Source: Candidatus Neomarinimicrobiota bacterium (GTDB lineage Bacteria > Fidelibacterota > Marinisomatia > Marinisomatales > S15-B10). Taken from it: a stretch of DNA of 37,151 bases. The position numbers and the translations under genes were made by a program. This document shows positions 27,615 to 37,151 of this stretch, piece by piece; position 1 is the first letter of the stretch, and every line of letters begins with the position of its first letter. Below the pieces are notes generated by a model. That model ran no database searches. It was not told where the DNA came from and saw only the letters and a program-made list of their open reading frames with translations. The stretch covers positions 1 through 37,151 of the forward strand of contig DTTI01000034.1 in NCBI GenBank assembly GCA_012964825.1. The letters run 5' to 3'.

Positions 27615-28495
27615 TACCAGCCACGCTCCTGGAGGCGCTCTCCTTCAGGAATCTCAGCCATATCCAGACCTTTCATGGCTTTCTGGAGATCATATGAAAC
27701 CTCCGCCAGTTTGGCCGGGTCGTTGTAGTAGGTCACCGATGCAACAATAGCCTTCGCCCTCACCGCTGGATCTTCAGACTTAAAGATACCCGAGCCTACA
27801 AAAACACTTTCCGCCCCAAGTTGCATCATAAGAGACGCATCAGCCGGAGTGGCGATTCCGCCGGCGGCAAAGTTGGGTACAGGAAGTTTTCCAAGTTTGG
27901 CCACCTGTTTCACCAGGCTGTAAGGAGCACCGAGATCTTTAGATCTCGCCATAATCTCATCATCGCCAAGGACAGTCAGCGATTTGATATCATTCTGAAC
28001 CTGCCGCATGTGGCGAACAGCTTCAACAATATTCCCACTGCCCGCTTCGCCTTTGGTCCTGATCATGGCGGCACCTTCTCCGATGCGCCGAAGTGCTTCG
28101 CCAAGGTTACGGCAGCCGCAGACATAAGGAACCTTGAAGGCATGTTTGTCAATATGATTGTACTCGTCCGCTGGTGTCAACACTTCACTTTCATCAATAA
28201 AATCGACACCCAGAGATTCCAGCACCTGCCCTTCGGCAAAATGGCCGATGCGGCACTTCGCCATGACTGGAATGGAGACAGTTTCCTGGATATCCTTGAT
28301 CACCTGCGGGCTGGACATGCGAGCAATCCCGCCGTCGGAGCGGATGTCAGCGGGAATGCGCTCTAACGCCATGACAGATACGGCGCCGGAATCTTCCGCA
28401 ATCTTCGCCTGTTCTGCATTGGTAACGTCCATAATGACGCCGCCCTTCAACATTTCAGCCAGACCGACCTTTACTTCAAATGAACCTTTTTCCAT
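27614..28495 (-). CDS. pdxS: Pyridoxal 5'-phosphate synthase subunit PdxS
   Basis: Builds PLP from ribose 5-phosphate, glyceraldehyde 3-phosphate and ammonia in the DXP-independent route. The 293 residues include the substrate lysines Lys80 (VMAKCRIGH) and Lys148 ([11 protein letters not shown]) and the N-terminal opening [15 protein letters not shown]. The sequence is highly conserved. It starts 3 nt after ispH (stop to start on the minus strand). Confidence 0.98.
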   Translation of the reverse strand: MEKGSFEVKVGLAEMLKGGVIMDVTNAEQAKIAEDSGAVSVMALERIPADIRSDGGIARMSSPQVIKDIQETVSIPVMAKCRIGHFAEGQVLESLGVDFIDESEVLTPADEYNHIDKHAFKVPYVCGCRNLGEALRRIGEGAAMIRTKGEAGSGNIVEAVRHMRQVQNDIKSLTVLGDDEIMARSKDLGAPYSLVKQVAKLGKLPVPNFAAGGIATPADASLMMQLGAESVFVGSGIFKSEDPAVRAKAIVASVTYYNDPAKLAEVSYDLQKAMKGLDMAEIPEGERLQERGW

Positions 28496-28497
28496 TA

Positions 28498-29352
28498 TTA
28501 GTACACCTCCTCTTCTTCAAGTGAGAACTGCTTAATCCTTTCATGAACCTGATCTATAAGGTAATCAGGTGTGGAAGCACCAGCAGATATACCGACCTTT
28601 TCCACCTGGTCAAACCAGGCCGGGTCCAAATTCTCAGCAGAATTCACTTGGTATGTGTTTGGGTTGATCTCCAACGCCAGTTGTGTCAGGCGCTTTGAAT
28701 TTGCACTTGTAAATGAACCTATGATCACCATGACATCGCTATCAGCAGCAAGTTCCTTAATCTGCTCCTGGTTCCGCTTGGTAGGAAAGCAGATGGTGTT
28801 GATAAAGTGAAGATCGAAAACTTTTGTCATGAGAATATTGATGATCTCCTTAACATTCTCAATAGTCTGTGTAGACTGGCTCACCACCCCGACCCGTTTC
28901 ATTTTCCGGAGGGCACGGGCTTCTTCTGGGGTGGCTAAAACAAGGGGATTATTGGCATGGCTCTCAATCCCCACCACCTCATCATGTCCGTGGTCACCGA
29001 TGATTATGATCTGCCGGCCGTCCTTCTCAAGCTTTTTCACTTCGTCATGTATTTCCTGAACCAGAGGACATGTGGCATCAATAATGTTGAGCCCTTTTTC
29101 ACCAGCCTCGTCCCACACCCTGGTGGCTGTACCGTGGGCACGGAAAAGGACAGGCTTATCATCAGGAATCTCATCCAGAGTTTCTACCACCTTGGTCCCT
29201 GCCTGGGCGAGGTCAGCTACAACCTGTTCATTATGGACAATGTCTCCCAGCATGTAGACTTTCCCGTCTTTCTCTGCACTTTCGTAGGCCAGGTTCACAG
29301 CATCCCGGACACCGAAACAGTAACCCGCATCTCCAGCAATGGTGATTTTCAT
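28498..29352 (-). CDS. ispH: 4-hydroxy-3-methylbut-2-enyl diphosphate reductase
   Basis: Iron-sulfur enzyme that makes IPP and DMAPP in the last MEP step. The 284-residue protein keeps the three cluster cysteines: Cys12 (GYCFGV), Cys95 (DATCPLVQ) and Cys188 (NTICFPT). The catalytic glutamate is in [10 protein letters not shown]. It overlaps the DHH phosphoesterase gene by 4 nt. With dxs 1.5 kb away, both ends of the pathway are in this block, while dxr, ispD, ispE, ispF and ispG are not. Confidence 0.96.
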   Translation of the reverse strand: MKITIAGDAGYCFGVRDAVNLAYESAEKDGKVYMLGDIVHNEQVVADLAQAGTKVVETLDEIPDDKPVLFRAHGTATRVWDEAGEKGLNIIDATCPLVQEIHDEVKKLEKDGRQIIIIGDHGHDEVVGIESHANNPLVLATPEEARALRKMKRVGVVSQSTQTIENVKEIINILMTKVFDLHFINTICFPTKRNQEQIKELAADSDVMVIIGSFTSANSKRLTQLALEINPNTYQVNSAENLDPAWFDQVEKVGISAGASTPDYLIDQVHERIKQFSLEEEEVY

Positions 29353-30389
29353 AGTTGGCTTCCTTCACTCAGCTGTTTTTTTATTTCAGTGGCAGTGGCG
29401 GGGATAATAGCCTCTCTGGTGGTGTCCATGGTCTGACGCACAACAGCACCGGCGGCGAATGGGTGACCACCACCACCAAACTGTCGTGCCAAATCATCAA
29501 TCTTCACCCTCCCTTTTGAGCGAAAATTCAATCTTGTTTTGTTATCTGCAATTTCGTGGAGCATAACAGCCACTTCCACACCTTTAACGGACCGAACCGT
29601 ATCGGTAAAACCGCCCACATGTGTGCTGGAGGCGCCGGCTTCTTTGATCATCTCTCTGGTAACTATAAACCATGCCAGTTTTCCACCGGCTGAAAGATGA
29701 ATATTTTCCAGCACAGCGCCTAGAAGCTTCACCTTTTCCACAGGCGCGGACTCGTAGACTTGCTGATAAAGCTCATACGGCCTGACGCCGAACCGGATCA
29801 ATTCACCCGCCATTTCGTGGGCCGCGGCATCGGTGTTGTTGAATCTGAAGGAACCGGTGTCAGTCATTAGTGCAACGTAAAGCCCTTCGGCCGCCTTAAG
29901 GGAAATAGTCTCCATGGAACCGTTGGCATATTTCAAAAAATCGTAAATAAGGTAACCCGTAGCGCAGGCGGTGACATCGTGGACAGAATGGGAAAAACCG
30001 TTCGGCTCCTGGTGGGGGTGGTGATCAATGGAAAGAAGTTTAATACCTAATTCTTCCAGATCTTCCCCCAGGTGGCCCAGTCGATTATAATCCCCAATAT
30101 CAAAGATGATGGCCAAGTCAGCGGCGGCCAATATGTGCTTTTGGGTCTGCCTGTCATAGTGGCGAAAATCGGCATATTCCGAAAGAAAGTAGAGGTCCTC
30201 AGGGACGGGCGACGGATTGAGGATAGTGAATTTTTTACCCTTGCTTTCCAAGTAGTCTGCCATGGCAAGCTGGGAGCCAAGGCCGTCCCCATCGGGGTTC
30301 ATATGGGTGGACATAATTATATTCTCCGCTCCATCCAGAATTTCCTGAACGGCAGACCACCTATTATTCTTATCTATTTCAGTACTCAT
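29349..30389 (-). CDS. nrnA: DHH/DHHA1 phosphoesterase (NrnA-like nanoRNase / pAp phosphatase)
   Basis: Manganese phosphoesterase of the DHH family, 346 residues. The metal-site motifs are HMNPDGDGLGSQ (Asp33 and Asp35), IIFDIGD (near Asp97) and the DHH triad in IDHHPHQEPNG (122-124). A C-terminal DHHA1 domain ends with GGGGHPFAAGAVV. This two-domain plan without membrane or GGDEF parts matches NrnA, which removes 2-4-nt RNAs, pAp and in some species pApA from c-di-AMP. Because cdaA lies in the same gene block, a role in c-di-AMP turnover is plausible but inferred. It starts 18 nt after the dprA-like remnant. Confidence 0.88.
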   Translation of the reverse strand: MSTEIDKNNRWSAVQEILDGAENIIMSTHMNPDGDGLGSQLAMADYLESKGKKFTILNPSPVPEDLYFLSEYADFRHYDRQTQKHILAAADLAIIFDIGDYNRLGHLGEDLEELGIKLLSIDHHPHQEPNGFSHSVHDVTACATGYLIYDFLKYANGSMETISLKAAEGLYVALMTDTGSFRFNNTDAAAHEMAGELIRFGVRPYELYQQVYESAPVEKVKLLGAVLENIHLSAGGKLAWFIVTREMIKEAGASSTHVGGFTDTVRSVKGVEVAVMLHEIADNKTRLNFRSKGRVKIDDLARQFGGGGHPFAAGAVVRQTMDTTREAIIPATATEIKKQLSEGSQL

Positions 30390-30407
30390 CTTCTCGAGTC
30401 AAGAAAT

Positions 30408-31708
<1,301 letters not shown>

Positions 31709-34024
31709 ATGTACTTTCTCCGAGAATCTTTTTTAGTAAGGAACATTAGTTTGACACCTCAAGAACATAGCGAACGAAGGCTTGCCGCCATCATGTTCAC
31801 GGACATGGTGAATTATTCTGAACTCATGCAAAAGGATGAGGCGGGCACTCTTCAACTTCTTGAAGATCAGCAAGAGATCGTCAATAAGATCCTGAAGGAC
31901 CATGGCGGTCGGCAGATCAAAACAATCGGTGACGCCTTCTTTGCACAGTTTGACAGTATTCTGATTGCATTGAATTGCGGCGTCAATATTCAGGAGACCC
32001 TGGTAGAGTTTAATTCCACCCGTCAGTTCAGTCAGAGGATCAACCTACGTATCGGGATCCACCTGGGTGATGTTGAAGTCAAGGATAATGACGCTTATGG
32101 AGACGGTGTAAACATTGCTTCACGAATTGAGCCTTTTGCTGATGCAGGTGGTATCTGTATTACGGAAGATGTCTACCGCCAGGTTATGAATAAAACAGAA
32201 ATGAATTTCCGCTCCATCGGTAAAAAGGAACTGAAGAATATTACCTACAGCCCGGAGGTCTACAAGGTCATCCTCCCCTGGGAGGACCGGCGGCAAAGTT
32301 CAGGCCAAGACTATCCCGAGAATAAGGACCGTCGCGGTAAGCAAAGTCAACCAACACCTCAAAAGACCAGCAAGAAAAAACAGAATATAATGCCCATTGC
32401 CCTGGGCGGACTCCTGGTCGTTGTACTGGCCTTCATGATTGGGTCCTATATCAGCTCGAGTGAAGAAATTGGTGGTGATCCGAGTCGGTCACGTTCCATT
32501 GCTGTACTTCCATTTCAAAATCTCTCTGATGCATCGGGGAGTGATTATTTCTCAGATGGAATCACGGAAGATATCATCAGTCATCTGGCTGAGATAGAGG
32601 GGTTGAGGGTCATCGCCAGGACTTCCATACTTCAGTACAAAGGGACAAATAAAACTGTTGTGGAAATAGCAAAAGAGCTGAACGTGAACACCATCCTGGA
32701 AGGCTCCGTTAGGAGAGCGGGTGATCAAGTCCGTGTGGTGACGCAGCTCATTGACATAAAATCAGATGATCACCTCTGGACTCAGACCTATGACAAAAAA
32801 CTTGATGATATCTTTGCCGTTCAGACTGATATCGCCCAAAACATCGCCGCCTCCCTTGAAGCAAAACTTTCAACAAAGGTTCAGGAAAAGCTGGCGTCCA
32901 CTCCTACCACAGATACACAGGCCTATGACTATTACCTCAAAGGAAAAGAACAGTATTATTCCTACACCATGGAAGGTTTTAGAGAATCAGTGAAATTTTT
33001 TAGCCAGGCCCTGGAGATAGACCCTTCATATTCTCTTGCCTATGCAGGCCTGGGTAACGCATATGCCCAGATATTCTACAGGACAAAAGATCCAACATTT
33101 AGTGACCTGGGTTATACCGCTGTAAACGAGGCCTTGAAACAGAATCCCGAACTGGCTGAAGGTTATAAAGCAAAAGCCCTTCTGGCACATTTTAGCGACA
33201 AGAAGACCGAGGCGCTGAAACTGAACATGAAAGCCATCGAACTTAAGCCAGGCTACACCGAGGCTATTGGTAATGTGGGTACTGTAAATTATGATTTAGG
33301 TGATATCAGTCAATTCATAAAGTATTTCAAAATATTTAGTGCCAGTAACCCCAACCACAGGTTCTCCAGTGAGCGCATTGCCATCGCTTACTTCATGCTA
33401 AATGAAGTTCAAATTGGACTGGAAACAGCTATGGAAGGCATCAGGAAGATCCCAGATTCCTATGAATGCCGAAACCTTCTCTTTCACCATTATTTAAACA
33501 GCGGTAATTCAAATAAGGCTAAAACCATTCTTGATGAACTGGCTAAGCTCCGGCCAAATGACGGCCGGATCAGCGGTCTCTGGTCCCTTTATCATCTCAT
33601 GGCCAGCGATTTTGAAAAGGCCCGAGAAAAAGCTCTGTCCACCCCAAACCCAAACCAGCATATAAAATCCTTTCTGGCCTATGCCCACAAAAAACTGGGT
33701 AATTCAGACGAAACTGAAAAAATCCTTTCAGAAATTGAGTCGAAAGCATTGAAAGAACTGGCCGCCGGTGCTGAATCATACCATCAATATTTTATCTTGG
33801 CTCGAACTCATGCTATGCGGGACGATCTAGACAAAGCCGTCGCCAGCCTTGAAGATGCAATAAACAGCGGCTTCAGGGGATATGCTGATGACACCAATTT
33901 TCTTTCATGGACTGTAGATCCCATTCTTTCCAATGCTAGAAAAAAAGATGGCTTCATAAAACTTCAGGAGCGTATGGAGATGATCATAGATCGGGAACGC
34001 GCTGAAGCTGGCTTAACCAGTTGA
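31709..34024 (+). CDS. Membrane-bound class III adenylate cyclase with TolB-like and TPR regions
   Basis: A 771-residue signalling protein. A class III cyclase domain (about 20-190) comes first, with metal aspartates Asp32 (FTDMVNYS) and Asp75 (TIGDAFF), adenine-selecting Lys71 and Asp128, and transition-state Asn135 and Arg139 (YGDGVNIASRIE). All are present, so active cAMP synthesis is predicted. A basic linker and one membrane helix (227-246) follow. Next is a TolB-N/FlgO-like domain (about 262-390, SIAVLPFQNLSDASGSDYFS and ITEDIISHLAEIEGLRVIAR), then TPR repeats from about 405 (SQALEIDPSYSLAYAGLGNAY) to the end. Positive residues before the helix put the cyclase in the cytoplasm and the TPR part in the periplasm. 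A TTG at 31751, with AAGGA (31738-31742) 8 nt before it, is a better-supported start than the ATG at 31709. The signal sensed is unknown. Confidence 0.88.
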   Translation: MYFLRESFLVRNISLTPQEHSERRLAAIMFTDMVNYSELMQKDEAGTLQLLEDQQEIVNKILKDHGGRQIKTIGDAFFAQFDSILIALNCGVNIQETLVEFNSTRQFSQRINLRIGIHLGDVEVKDNDAYGDGVNIASRIEPFADAGGICITEDVYRQVMNKTEMNFRSIGKKELKNITYSPEVYKVILPWEDRRQSSGQDYPENKDRRGKQSQPTPQKTSKKKQNIMPIALGGLLVVVLAFMIGSYISSSEEIGGDPSRSRSIAVLPFQNLSDASGSDYFSDGITEDIISHLAEIEGLRVIARTSILQYKGTNKTVVEIAKELNVNTILEGSVRRAGDQVRVVTQLIDIKSDDHLWTQTYDKKLDDIFAVQTDIAQNIAASLEAKLSTKVQEKLASTPTTDTQAYDYYLKGKEQYYSYTMEGFRESVKFFSQALEIDPSYSLAYAGLGNAYAQIFYRTKDPTFSDLGYTAVNEALKQNPELAEGYKAKALLAHFSDKKTEALKLNMKAIELKPGYTEAIGNVGTVNYDLGDISQFIKYFKIFSASNPNHRFSSERIAIAYFMLNEVQIGLETAMEGIRKIPDSYECRNLLFHHYLNSGNSNKAKTILDELAKLRPNDGRISGLWSLYHLMASDFEKAREKALSTPNPNQHIKSFLAYAHKKLGNSDETEKILSEIESKALKELAAGAESYHQYFILARTHAMRDDLDKAVASLEDAINSGFRGYADDTNFLSWTVDPILSNARKKDGFIKLQERMEMIIDRERAEAGLTS

Positions 34025-34250
34025 TAAACATGCTTTGCAGGCATAAAATTAACCGCCTCAACAGCACTACCAATTTCATCATGGAAGATGCTACTGTTGA
34101 AATAAGCCTATTATTTTTTTCCTGTGTATAAGTTTATTTTAGTCTGATTTCAACCTGAGCTTCCAATATTATGGTAACTGTGGCTAATTTTACTCCGGGG
34201 ATTTATGCGGTCTGAACTCACAATACATTTAACAAATTTCAACTAGCATC
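34025..34250 (+). other. Intergenic region with a weak terminator-like hairpin
   Basis: No gene is visible in these 226 nt. TCAACAG (34058-34064) can pair with CTGTTGA (34094-34100) around a long loop, and a T-rich run (34110-34119) follows about 10 nt later. This is a weak candidate for termination after the cyclase gene. An AT-rich stretch before 34251 may hold the promoter of the next two genes, but I find no convincing hexamer pair. Confidence 0.3.
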
Positions 34251-35354
34251 ATGTCACTGAATACGAGATCCTGCCGATTAATAATCCTGTCCGCCTGCTG
34301 TGCATTTATACTTGCACTGTCTCCAGCTAACGGACAAGAGCAAAACCTGGACAACTTGTTGCAAACATCGGAGCAGGATATAGATATCTGTAATTCAACC
34401 ATCTATATTTTGCAAAATAACCTCCCGAAAAGAACCTCTAAAAAAATCAGCAAGAAACTATCAAAAGAGCTAAGGAAGGTTAAAAAACGGCTCAAGATAA
34501 AAAAACGTTACTACAATACGGAGTGCCGGTTCGTTGACTGCGTAGTTGAGGATATCGGAAAAACGAAGGCCACCCACGCTTTTGTCCTGGACAATAGTGT
34601 GAATCTGTTGGGAGCTGACCGGGGTATTGTCATGAGAGAACTTCTCTATGACTTCAACAGTGACAAGATAAAACCGTCGGCCCAGTTCGAACTGCTATAT
34701 CTCCTGGGTCTCCTGGAAGACAACTCGGAAATAAACCTTGAGCTTTCTTCCCATACAGACACAAGAGGCGTTGACGCCTACAACCTGGACCTTTCTCAGC
34801 GACGCGCAAATTCAGTTATGAAATGGCTTACTGACAACGGCGTTGATCCCGACCGGTTAAGGGCGGTGGGATACGGCGAGACAAGACCGGCCTTAATCAC
34901 TAGTCAGCAAGAGGGGCTCTACCCGTTCATAAAAGAGGGTGACATCCTGACTTCAGATTATATCAATTCACTCGACACTCCTCAAAAACAAGACATAGCC
35001 CATGCCTTAAACCGCCGGACCGAGGTATCTATTTCGAGCACTGTTGTACGCAAGATCATGGGTGGAACCCTCGATCTTATGCTTCTTGATTTGGACGACG
35101 GTGTTCTTGTGAGTGAAGTATCAACTGACTTTATTGGCAGCGAGAAGGATCTTTACGACAGGGTCCAGAATATGAGCTGGGAGCTGGTGGTGAATTTCGG
35201 CCTTGACAAATGTAAAAGAGGCCTGGGCGCATTATTGGTGCCAATAATCATCGTAGGCGGCGGTGCCGGTTACTATGCCTACACAGAAATGACGGCTGAA
35301 GAAGAAGGCATCGGTGCTCCCCCAGGATTGCCAGAGGATTGCTGCAACAAGTAG
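34251..35354 (+). CDS. OmpA-domain envelope protein with a C-terminal hydrophobic segment
   Basis: A 367-residue exported protein with a signal peptide (about 1-28, LILSACCAFILALSPANG in outline, cleavage near ANG-QE). A lysine-rich, possibly coiled segment (58-88) follows. An OmpA-like peptidoglycan-binding domain (about 125-265) comes next, with YDFNSDKIKPSA, the binding residues in SSHTDTRGVDAYNLDLSQRR, and LRAVGYGETRP. An insertion near 215-245 separates the last strand (NRRTEVSI). After about 60 residues comes a glycine-zipper-like hydrophobic segment (325-344, VPIIIVGGGAGYYAY) and a tail ending CCNK. The C-terminal membrane segment is unusual, since OmpA domains are generally tethered from the N-terminal side. 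It precedes the adhesin-like gene by only 5 nt, so the two are probably expressed together. Confidence 0.82.
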   Translation: MSLNTRSCRLIILSACCAFILALSPANGQEQNLDNLLQTSEQDIDICNSTIYILQNNLPKRTSKKISKKLSKELRKVKKRLKIKKRYYNTECRFVDCVVEDIGKTKATHAFVLDNSVNLLGADRGIVMRELLYDFNSDKIKPSAQFELLYLLGLLEDNSEINLELSSHTDTRGVDAYNLDLSQRRANSVMKWLTDNGVDPDRLRAVGYGETRPALITSQQEGLYPFIKEGDILTSDYINSLDTPQKQDIAHALNRRTEVSISSTVVRKIMGGTLDLMLLDLDDGVLVSEVSTDFIGSEKDLYDRVQNMSWELVVNFGLDKCKRGLGALLVPIIIVGGGAGYYAYTEMTAEEEGIGAPPGLPEDCCNK

Positions 35355-35359
35355 TTCTT

Positions 35360-37151
35360 ATGCATAAGAATTATCTAAAACAACTTTCCTTTACCTTGCT
35401 TTTCTCCACTGGCGCTCTGTATGCCCAGTATTCAACGGAACACTATCTACCACCACTCTATACGTCTTCATCAAACCAAAGCCCAAAAGACAGTGGATTT
35501 AAACTTCATCTAACCACCATGGAAACCAGTGCATTTACCGTAACTGTAAAAAAATCCAATGGGAACACACTAACTACTCTTAGCATCAGCAAAACCTCAC
35601 CAGGGGCATACGCTATAGCTGACGGGGGTGCTCATCCTGCTTACCTGTTTGCGGACGCTGTTGGTACCTCCGATGAGGACAAGGGGCTTTACCTAACCTC
35701 AACAACAAAGAAGTTTTATGTACGATTGGAGCTTGAGACAGAAAATCAATCTCAATCATCAACGATTTCTTCAAAGGGTGACAAAGGAAAAGGAAAGACA
35801 TTTTACTCTGCCCACTTCTTGCAAAATGGTTTTTCCGGAAACGACAAATCAAGCTTTGCTTCCATCATGGCCACGGAAGATGGAACAACTGTAACCATTG
35901 ATCCAAAAACAGGCGTCTACTGGAACAGCAGAGGGAATGCTAATTCATGGTCACAGTCCCTTGATAAGGGAGAATCATATGTCTTAGGCATGACCTCCAG
36001 TGAGGCCACCTATGATAACGACATTATCGGTACAAAAATCACCGCTGACAAGGATATCGTTGTGAACTCTGGTACCTGGATGGGTTCTATAGGCGGCACC
36101 TCTAATGGTAGCGACATTGGCATGGATCAACTGGTCCCGGTAGAGAAAATGGGTGAAGATTATTTTGCTGTGTCATACCATGACGCTAATAACGGTGGAA
36201 ATGCCGCCATTGTTCTTGCAACCGAGGACAATACCTCAGTAACAGCAGATGGATCTTCAGTTGACAGTGATCTTGATGAGGGTGAATTCGTTGAAGTTGA
36301 CATGGATAATGATGAATTCAGATATATTGCTGCCAATAAACCTGTGATGGTATGGTATCAAGGTGCTTCTGAATCGAATAAGAATGGGAAGAACAATTTC
36401 GATTTCATTGTATTGGCTCCTGTAAGCTCCGACGTGGATGATGATGGTTACAATCATGCCTATTTTAGTGACCCTGAGGATGCAATTAGTGGAAGTAAGC
36501 ATACCTGGTTTCTGATGGAAAAAAGTAGTGCGACTACTACCATCAAGAGAGGAAACAGTTCAGTAGTCAGTCCGAGCAGTTTTGGCATGACATCAATGGG
36601 CACCCAAAGCATTAATAGTGCAACATGGAAATACTGGCGCATTGTAAGTCAAACTTCTGATGATGATATTTATTTCTCCAGTAATGGACCTATACATGTT
36701 TGGTATGGATTGGGCTCTGGTACTCAGGGACACATGTCATCTCAGTTCCCCTTTTATGCCAGCAACACAGCACCCACAGCCACAGCCCAGACGGTGGCGT
36801 CTCCTTTTCCTCTTGAGGACGTGGATAAGACCATTACCCTGGCAGGTACTGATAATGAAGGTGATGACCTCACCTATACCATAACCACATTACCAAGTAA
36901 CGGAACACTCTATCAGACCTCAAACGGTTCTACCCGGGGAAACGCCATCTCCTCAACAGGAACCCAAGTTTCAGACGGAAGTCACCGGGTCATCTATGTT
37001 TCCGCCTCAAACGGTAATGGAGACATCCACGGAAATTTTGCCTTCAAGGTTAACGATGGCACTGTCGATTCTGACGCCGCTATCGTAACGGTAAATGTTA
37101 CAGCGGTGAATGACGCCCCTGTGATAGATCAGGTTTCGGATCCTTCAGCCA
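35360..37151 (+). CDS. Large secreted IgGFc-binding/cadherin-like protein, 3' end outside window
   Basis: An open frame from the ATG at 35360 to the right edge (597 codons) with no stop. A signal peptide MHKNYLKQLSFTLLFSTG (about 1-23, cleaved after YAQ) starts it. Residues about 100-470 resemble the IgGFc-binding N-terminal domain: beta-rich, with DIIGTKITADKDIVVNSG, GMDQLVPVEKMGEDYFAV and KPVMVWYQGA. A cadherin-like/tandem-95 type repeat begins near 475 and contains the linker VTAVNDAPVIDQV, which usually precedes another copy, so a long repeat array probably lies beyond the edge. Codons are rich in Asn, Ser, Thr and Asp, typical of extracellular proteins. A surface adhesin or matrix protein is likely; immunoglobulin binding itself should not be assumed. 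No ribosome binding site is evident, suggesting coupling to the OmpA-family gene. Confidence 0.8.
   Translation, partial: MHKNYLKQLSFTLLFSTGALYAQYSTEHYLPPLYTSSSNQSPKDSGFKLHLTTMETSAFTVTVKKSNGNTLTTLSISKTSPGAYAIADGGAHPAYLFADAVGTSDEDKGLYLTSTTKKFYVRLELETENQSQSSTISSKGDKGKGKTFYSAHFLQNGFSGNDKSSFASIMATEDGTTVTIDPKTGVYWNSRGNANSWSQSLDKGESYVLGMTSSEATYDNDIIGTKITADKDIVVNSGTWMGSIGGTSNGSDIGMDQLVPVEKMGEDYFAVSYHDANNGGNAAIVLATEDNTSVTADGSSVDSDLDEGEFVEVDMDNDEFRYIAANKPVMVWYQGASESNKNGKNNFDFIVLAPVSSDVDDDGYNHAYFSDPEDAISGSKHTWFLMEKSSATTTIKRGNSSVVSPSSFGMTSMGTQSINSATWKYWRIVSQTSDDDIYFSSNGPIHVWYGLGSGTQGHMSSQFPFYASNTAPTATAQTVASPFPLEDVDKTITLAGTDNEGDDLTYTITTLPSNGTLYQTSNGSTRGNAISSTGTQVSDGSHRVIYVSASNGNGDIHGNFAFKVNDGTVDSDAAIVTVNVTAVNDAPVIDQVSDPSA

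Noticed and set aside
27821-28366. 181-codon plus-strand frame opposite pdxS
   Set aside because: Antisense to a highly conserved enzyme; no family resemblance.
34058-34119. Strong rho-independent terminator after the cyclase gene
   Set aside because: The 7-bp stem has a loop of 29 nt and the T-run begins about 10 nt after it, so it is only a weak candidate.
36257-36642. Small minus-strand frames under the adhesin-like gene
   Set aside because: They are covered by an uninterrupted plus-strand coding frame with a signal peptide and recognisable domains.

Overview
The window reads as a near-gapless chromosomal segment of an uncultured, Gram-negative-type bacterium. A diderm envelope is indicated by a complete LolC/E-LolD lipoprotein-release transporter, a periplasmic cytochrome c maturation system (ccm) and an OmpA-domain protein. 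The style of the genes (ClpC, CdaA next to FolP, a cyclase/TolB-like/TPR receptor, a large secreted IgGFc-binding/cadherin-like protein) suggests the Fibrobacterota-Chlorobiota-Bacteroidota side of the tree, possibly a Marinimicrobia (SAR406)-type organism. That placement is inference from gene content; no rRNA gene is present.

Layout. Positions 31479 to 1 form one minus-strand block of 28 genes, most of which overlap by 1-8 nt or sit within about 30 nt of each other. In transcription order they are: obg, a dprA-like remnant, a DHH/DHHA1 phosphoesterase, ispH, pdxS, pdxT, dxs, cstA, a coenzyme-B12 acyl-CoA mutase large subunit, ccmE, ccmF, a short ccmI-like gene, ccmA, ccmB, ccmC, ccmD, an archaeal-type (type II) GAPDH homologue, tilS, hpt, ftsH, folP, cdaA, prfB, lysS, two LolC/E-type permeases, lolD, clpC and dnaK (its 3' end is outside the window). 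After a divergent intergenic region (31480-31708) the plus strand carries a membrane-bound class III adenylate cyclase with TolB-like and TPR regions, an OmpA-family protein with an unusual C-terminal hydrophobic segment, and the first 597 codons of a large secreted adhesin-like protein that runs off the right edge.

How the genes fit together. The left half is a housekeeping and protein-quality neighbourhood (tilS-hpt-ftsH-folP...lysS...clpC) whose order matches the well-known Bacillus subtilis tilS-hprT-ftsH-...-sul-...-lysS-...-clpC region. The middle is a cytochrome c maturation operon with a cysteine (CxxxY) CcmE. The right part of the block combines isoprenoid (dxs, ispH) and PLP (pdxST) synthesis. 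Cyclic di-AMP could be made by CdaA and its breakdown products handled by the DHH/DHHA1 protein, giving a possible second-messenger pair inside one block; the plus strand adds a second nucleotide signal (predicted cAMP).

Points that plain ORF calling misses: prfB needs a programmed +1 frameshift at CTT-TGA-C and starts at 10061; ccmD is a 49-codon gene overlapping ccmC; dnaK and the right-edge adhesin are open-ended; and the end of obg runs out of frame into what looks like the last 26 or so codons of a lost dprA. The mutase carries substrate-pocket residues typical of isobutyryl-CoA rather than methylmalonyl-CoA mutase. I found no tRNA, rRNA, CRISPR array, insertion sequence or prophage.
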